NCBI GenBank assembly: GCA_016839905.1
Contig: JAEOTJ010000102.1
Location: forward strand, 1 to 6,080
Source: Promethearchaeota archaeon
GTDB taxonomy: Archaea > Asgardarchaeota > Lokiarchaeia > Sigynarchaeales > SOKP01
Direction of reading: 5' to 3'
DNA: 6,080 nucleotides
Shown here piece by piece: positions 4,670 to 6,080 of this stretch (position 1 is its first letter; each line of letters opens with the position of its first letter). A program made the translations under genes and the position numbers. The notes beneath the pieces were generated by a model, which was not told the DNA's origin, searched no databases, and saw only the letters and a program-made list of their open reading frames with translations.

Positions 4670-6046
4670 TTAACTCTTAATTTTAAGATTAATTTCTTCT
4701 GGAAAGACATATTGAACAATCCTTGATAAAAAAACTGTCGAGTTAACACAATTAATTAATTTTAAAGCTTCAAACGAATAAAGTAATTCACTTAACAAAT
4801 CGCAACAAGAGTCTTGATGAATCTCAAGGATCTTCATATTTCTATAAATTTTAGCAATAATGTACTCTATAAAATTGATATTTTTCAATTTTTCTAAAGA
4901 ATTATTTATTTGATAGTAAAAAATCGAATAATATGTTGCCTCAGAAGATATAATTTGGTCTCCTCTATTTTGGAATATTCCTTCAGGAGTTATCCTAATT
5001 TCAATCTCTTTCATTAGAGCCTTTATCTTCCATTGATCTATAATTTTATCTAGATTTAGCAGTTTATACATCTTTAAAATTATGATAAGACGTGAAGTTT
5101 CTAAATTCCTCAAATAGTTTGATTTAAAAAATTTATCCTCTGCATATGATATCTCCTCAATCTGTTTGGATGATATTGAAAAGTTAAATAGTTCATTTGA
5201 TTTTAGGAGAAAATATAGCCTTCGCGTTGCTTGAATAAATGGGGCATCAAATTCATCTATTATATTCATGTAAAGATTTTCTAAAAAGTTTTTTACTTTT
5301 AATATATCTATATCAATTTTGAATTTCTTGACTAAATATAAAGCACAATAATAGATATCTGGGTTTTTTAAAGTAACTAATGGTATTACCTGTAAATAAT
5401 TCTCCATATTTTCCTTTATAATAATTTTTATTTGTCTGAAATCAACAGCATCTTGAAGATTAAAAAACTCTAATTGTCTATATAATAAATATAATAACTG
5501 AATAGAATATGGTTGATATTCTTCATTTTGAAGTAATAATATTCGCTCTTTGTTTCTATTTAAAAAAGTGATAAAATTTTCTCTAATTAATAAATAATTT
5601 TCAAGATTTTTAACATGTCTTGAATCTTTTTTCAAAAGACTTTTCAATTGAGATAATTGAAATAGAAATTCTAATGGTAAGAGATTCTTTGATTTTAAAT
5701 TAGTTACTAATTCTGAAATATCTTCATTTATTAAATACCTTAAACAGTAATTTAAAAATAGTTCAAGAATTACCGGATGCAAATTAAGATTATAATAATT
5801 AAAAAGGTCTATGGGTTGTTCTATTGGACGTTTATTATCTAAATAATTTGAAAAATAATAATTTATATCGGTCTTCTTAAAACCTAATTCTTCTAACAAA
5901 TCTACTAGCAGGGATATTTTACTTTGAAAATCTTTATTGCAATTTTGTATTAATCTATTTCTAAAATAATTTTTTAGAATTAGATTAGCAGAATCAAGAT
6001 AATTACAATACATTGAGAGGATTCTGTTTATTCCGAAATTAATCAT
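4670..6046 (-). CDS. Helical repeat protein of unknown function, prenyltransferase-like alpha/alpha-toroid candidate
   Basis: This 458-residue protein is rich in Ile, Leu, Asn, Lys and Tyr, appears entirely alpha-helical, and has no signal peptide or convincing membrane segment. Similar helices recur every 43-54 residues: SIQLLYLLYRQLEFFNL (181-197), IYYCALYLVKKFKID (231-245), ATRRLYFLLKSNEL (273-286), TSRLIIILKMYKLLNLD (317-333), TYYSIFYYQI (371-380) and LLSELLYSFEALKLIN (417-432). ITPEGIFQNR followed by SSEATYY (352-373) closely resembles one G-F/S-x-x-T-Y-Y unit of prenyltransferase and terpene-cyclase toroids. The other repeats lack the GGF motif, and no clear Asp/Cys/His zinc triad of protein prenyltransferases is seen (a DSCCD at 412-416 is present). 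It may be a non-enzymatic, diverged toroid; other helical-repeat folds are possible. The ATG at 6046 lacks a Shine-Dalgarno. It converges on the small interrupted ORF across 48 nt. Confidence 0.75.
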   Translation of the reverse strand: MINFGINRILSMYCNYLDSANLILKNYFRNRLIQNCNKDFQSKISLLVDLLEELGFKKTDINYYFSNYLDNKRPIEQPIDLFNYYNLNLHPVILELFLNYCLRYLINEDISELVTNLKSKNLLPLEFLFQLSQLKSLLKKDSRHVKNLENYLLIRENFITFLNRNKERILLLQNEEYQPYSIQLLYLLYRQLEFFNLQDAVDFRQIKIIIKENMENYLQVIPLVTLKNPDIYYCALYLVKKFKIDIDILKVKNFLENLYMNIIDEFDAPFIQATRRLYFLLKSNELFNFSISSKQIEEISYAEDKFFKSNYLRNLETSRLIIILKMYKLLNLDKIIDQWKIKALMKEIEIRITPEGIFQNRGDQIISSEATYYSIFYYQINNSLEKLKNINFIEYIIAKIYRNMKILEIHQDSCCDLLSELLYSFEALKLINCVNSTVFLSRIVQYVFPEEINLKIKS

Positions 6047-6064
6047 AAGCTACAATATTAAAAG

Positions 6065-6074
6065 ATAATTAATA
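6065..6074 (-). promoter_or_regulatory. Candidate TATA box of the toroid-like gene
   Basis: On the minus strand TATTAATTAT (6074-6065) is centred about 24 nt before the ATG at 6046, the distance expected for a leaderless archaeal transcript. This agrees with the absence of a Shine-Dalgarno. Only 34 nt of upstream sequence is available, and its AT-richness makes the call weak. Confidence 0.3.
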
Positions 6075-6080
6075 GTCTAA

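Overview
The window is AT-rich DNA, judged by eye at roughly 30% G+C, and looks archaeal. The evidence is a glnA paired with a divergent Lrp/AsnC regulator, a SpoVT/AbrB–PhoU fusion protein typical of archaea, a ribbon-helix-helix regulator with a separate C-terminal domain, TATA/BRE-like promoters, oligo-T termination and mostly weak or absent Shine-Dalgarno sites. A large helical protein with degenerate prenyltransferase-like repeats would fit an Asgard archaeon (Lokiarchaeia-like). That lineage call is an inference with moderate to low confidence.

Layout from left to right. Bases 1-516 (+) are the 3' part of the GMP synthase ATP-pyrophosphatase gene, cut by the window edge. It converges, with a 5-nt gap, on an Lrp/AsnC regulator at 522-998 (-). 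A 284-nt divergent control region (999-1282) follows. It holds candidate promoters for both neighbours, a set of TCCAA/TTGGA half-sites, a more G+C-rich stem-loop and two TGATC/GATCA palindromes. Bases 1283-2785 (+) are type I glutamine synthetase, glnA, ending at a 12-T tract. A second plus-strand transcription unit then carries the AbrB–PhoU protein (2865-3842), the ribbon-helix-helix protein (3850-4440, 7 nt downstream) and a small third reading frame (4469-4621) interrupted by an in-frame TAG. The right quarter is a 458-residue, all-helical protein on the minus strand (4670-6046), convergent with that operon.

The clearest functional link is nitrogen metabolism: GMP synthase and glutamine synthetase are respectively a consumer and the maker of glutamine (or ammonia), and the Lrp-type regulator between them is well placed to control glnA and itself. 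The second operon pairs two proteins that each join a small DNA-binding fold to a different C-terminal domain, suggesting a paired regulatory unit, possibly linked to phosphate or metal sensing. The best candidates for something undescribed are the TAG-interrupted small gene with its own good Shine-Dalgarno, the repeat-rich toroid-like protein, and the structured lrp–glnA control region. No RNA gene, insertion sequence or CRISPR array was seen.
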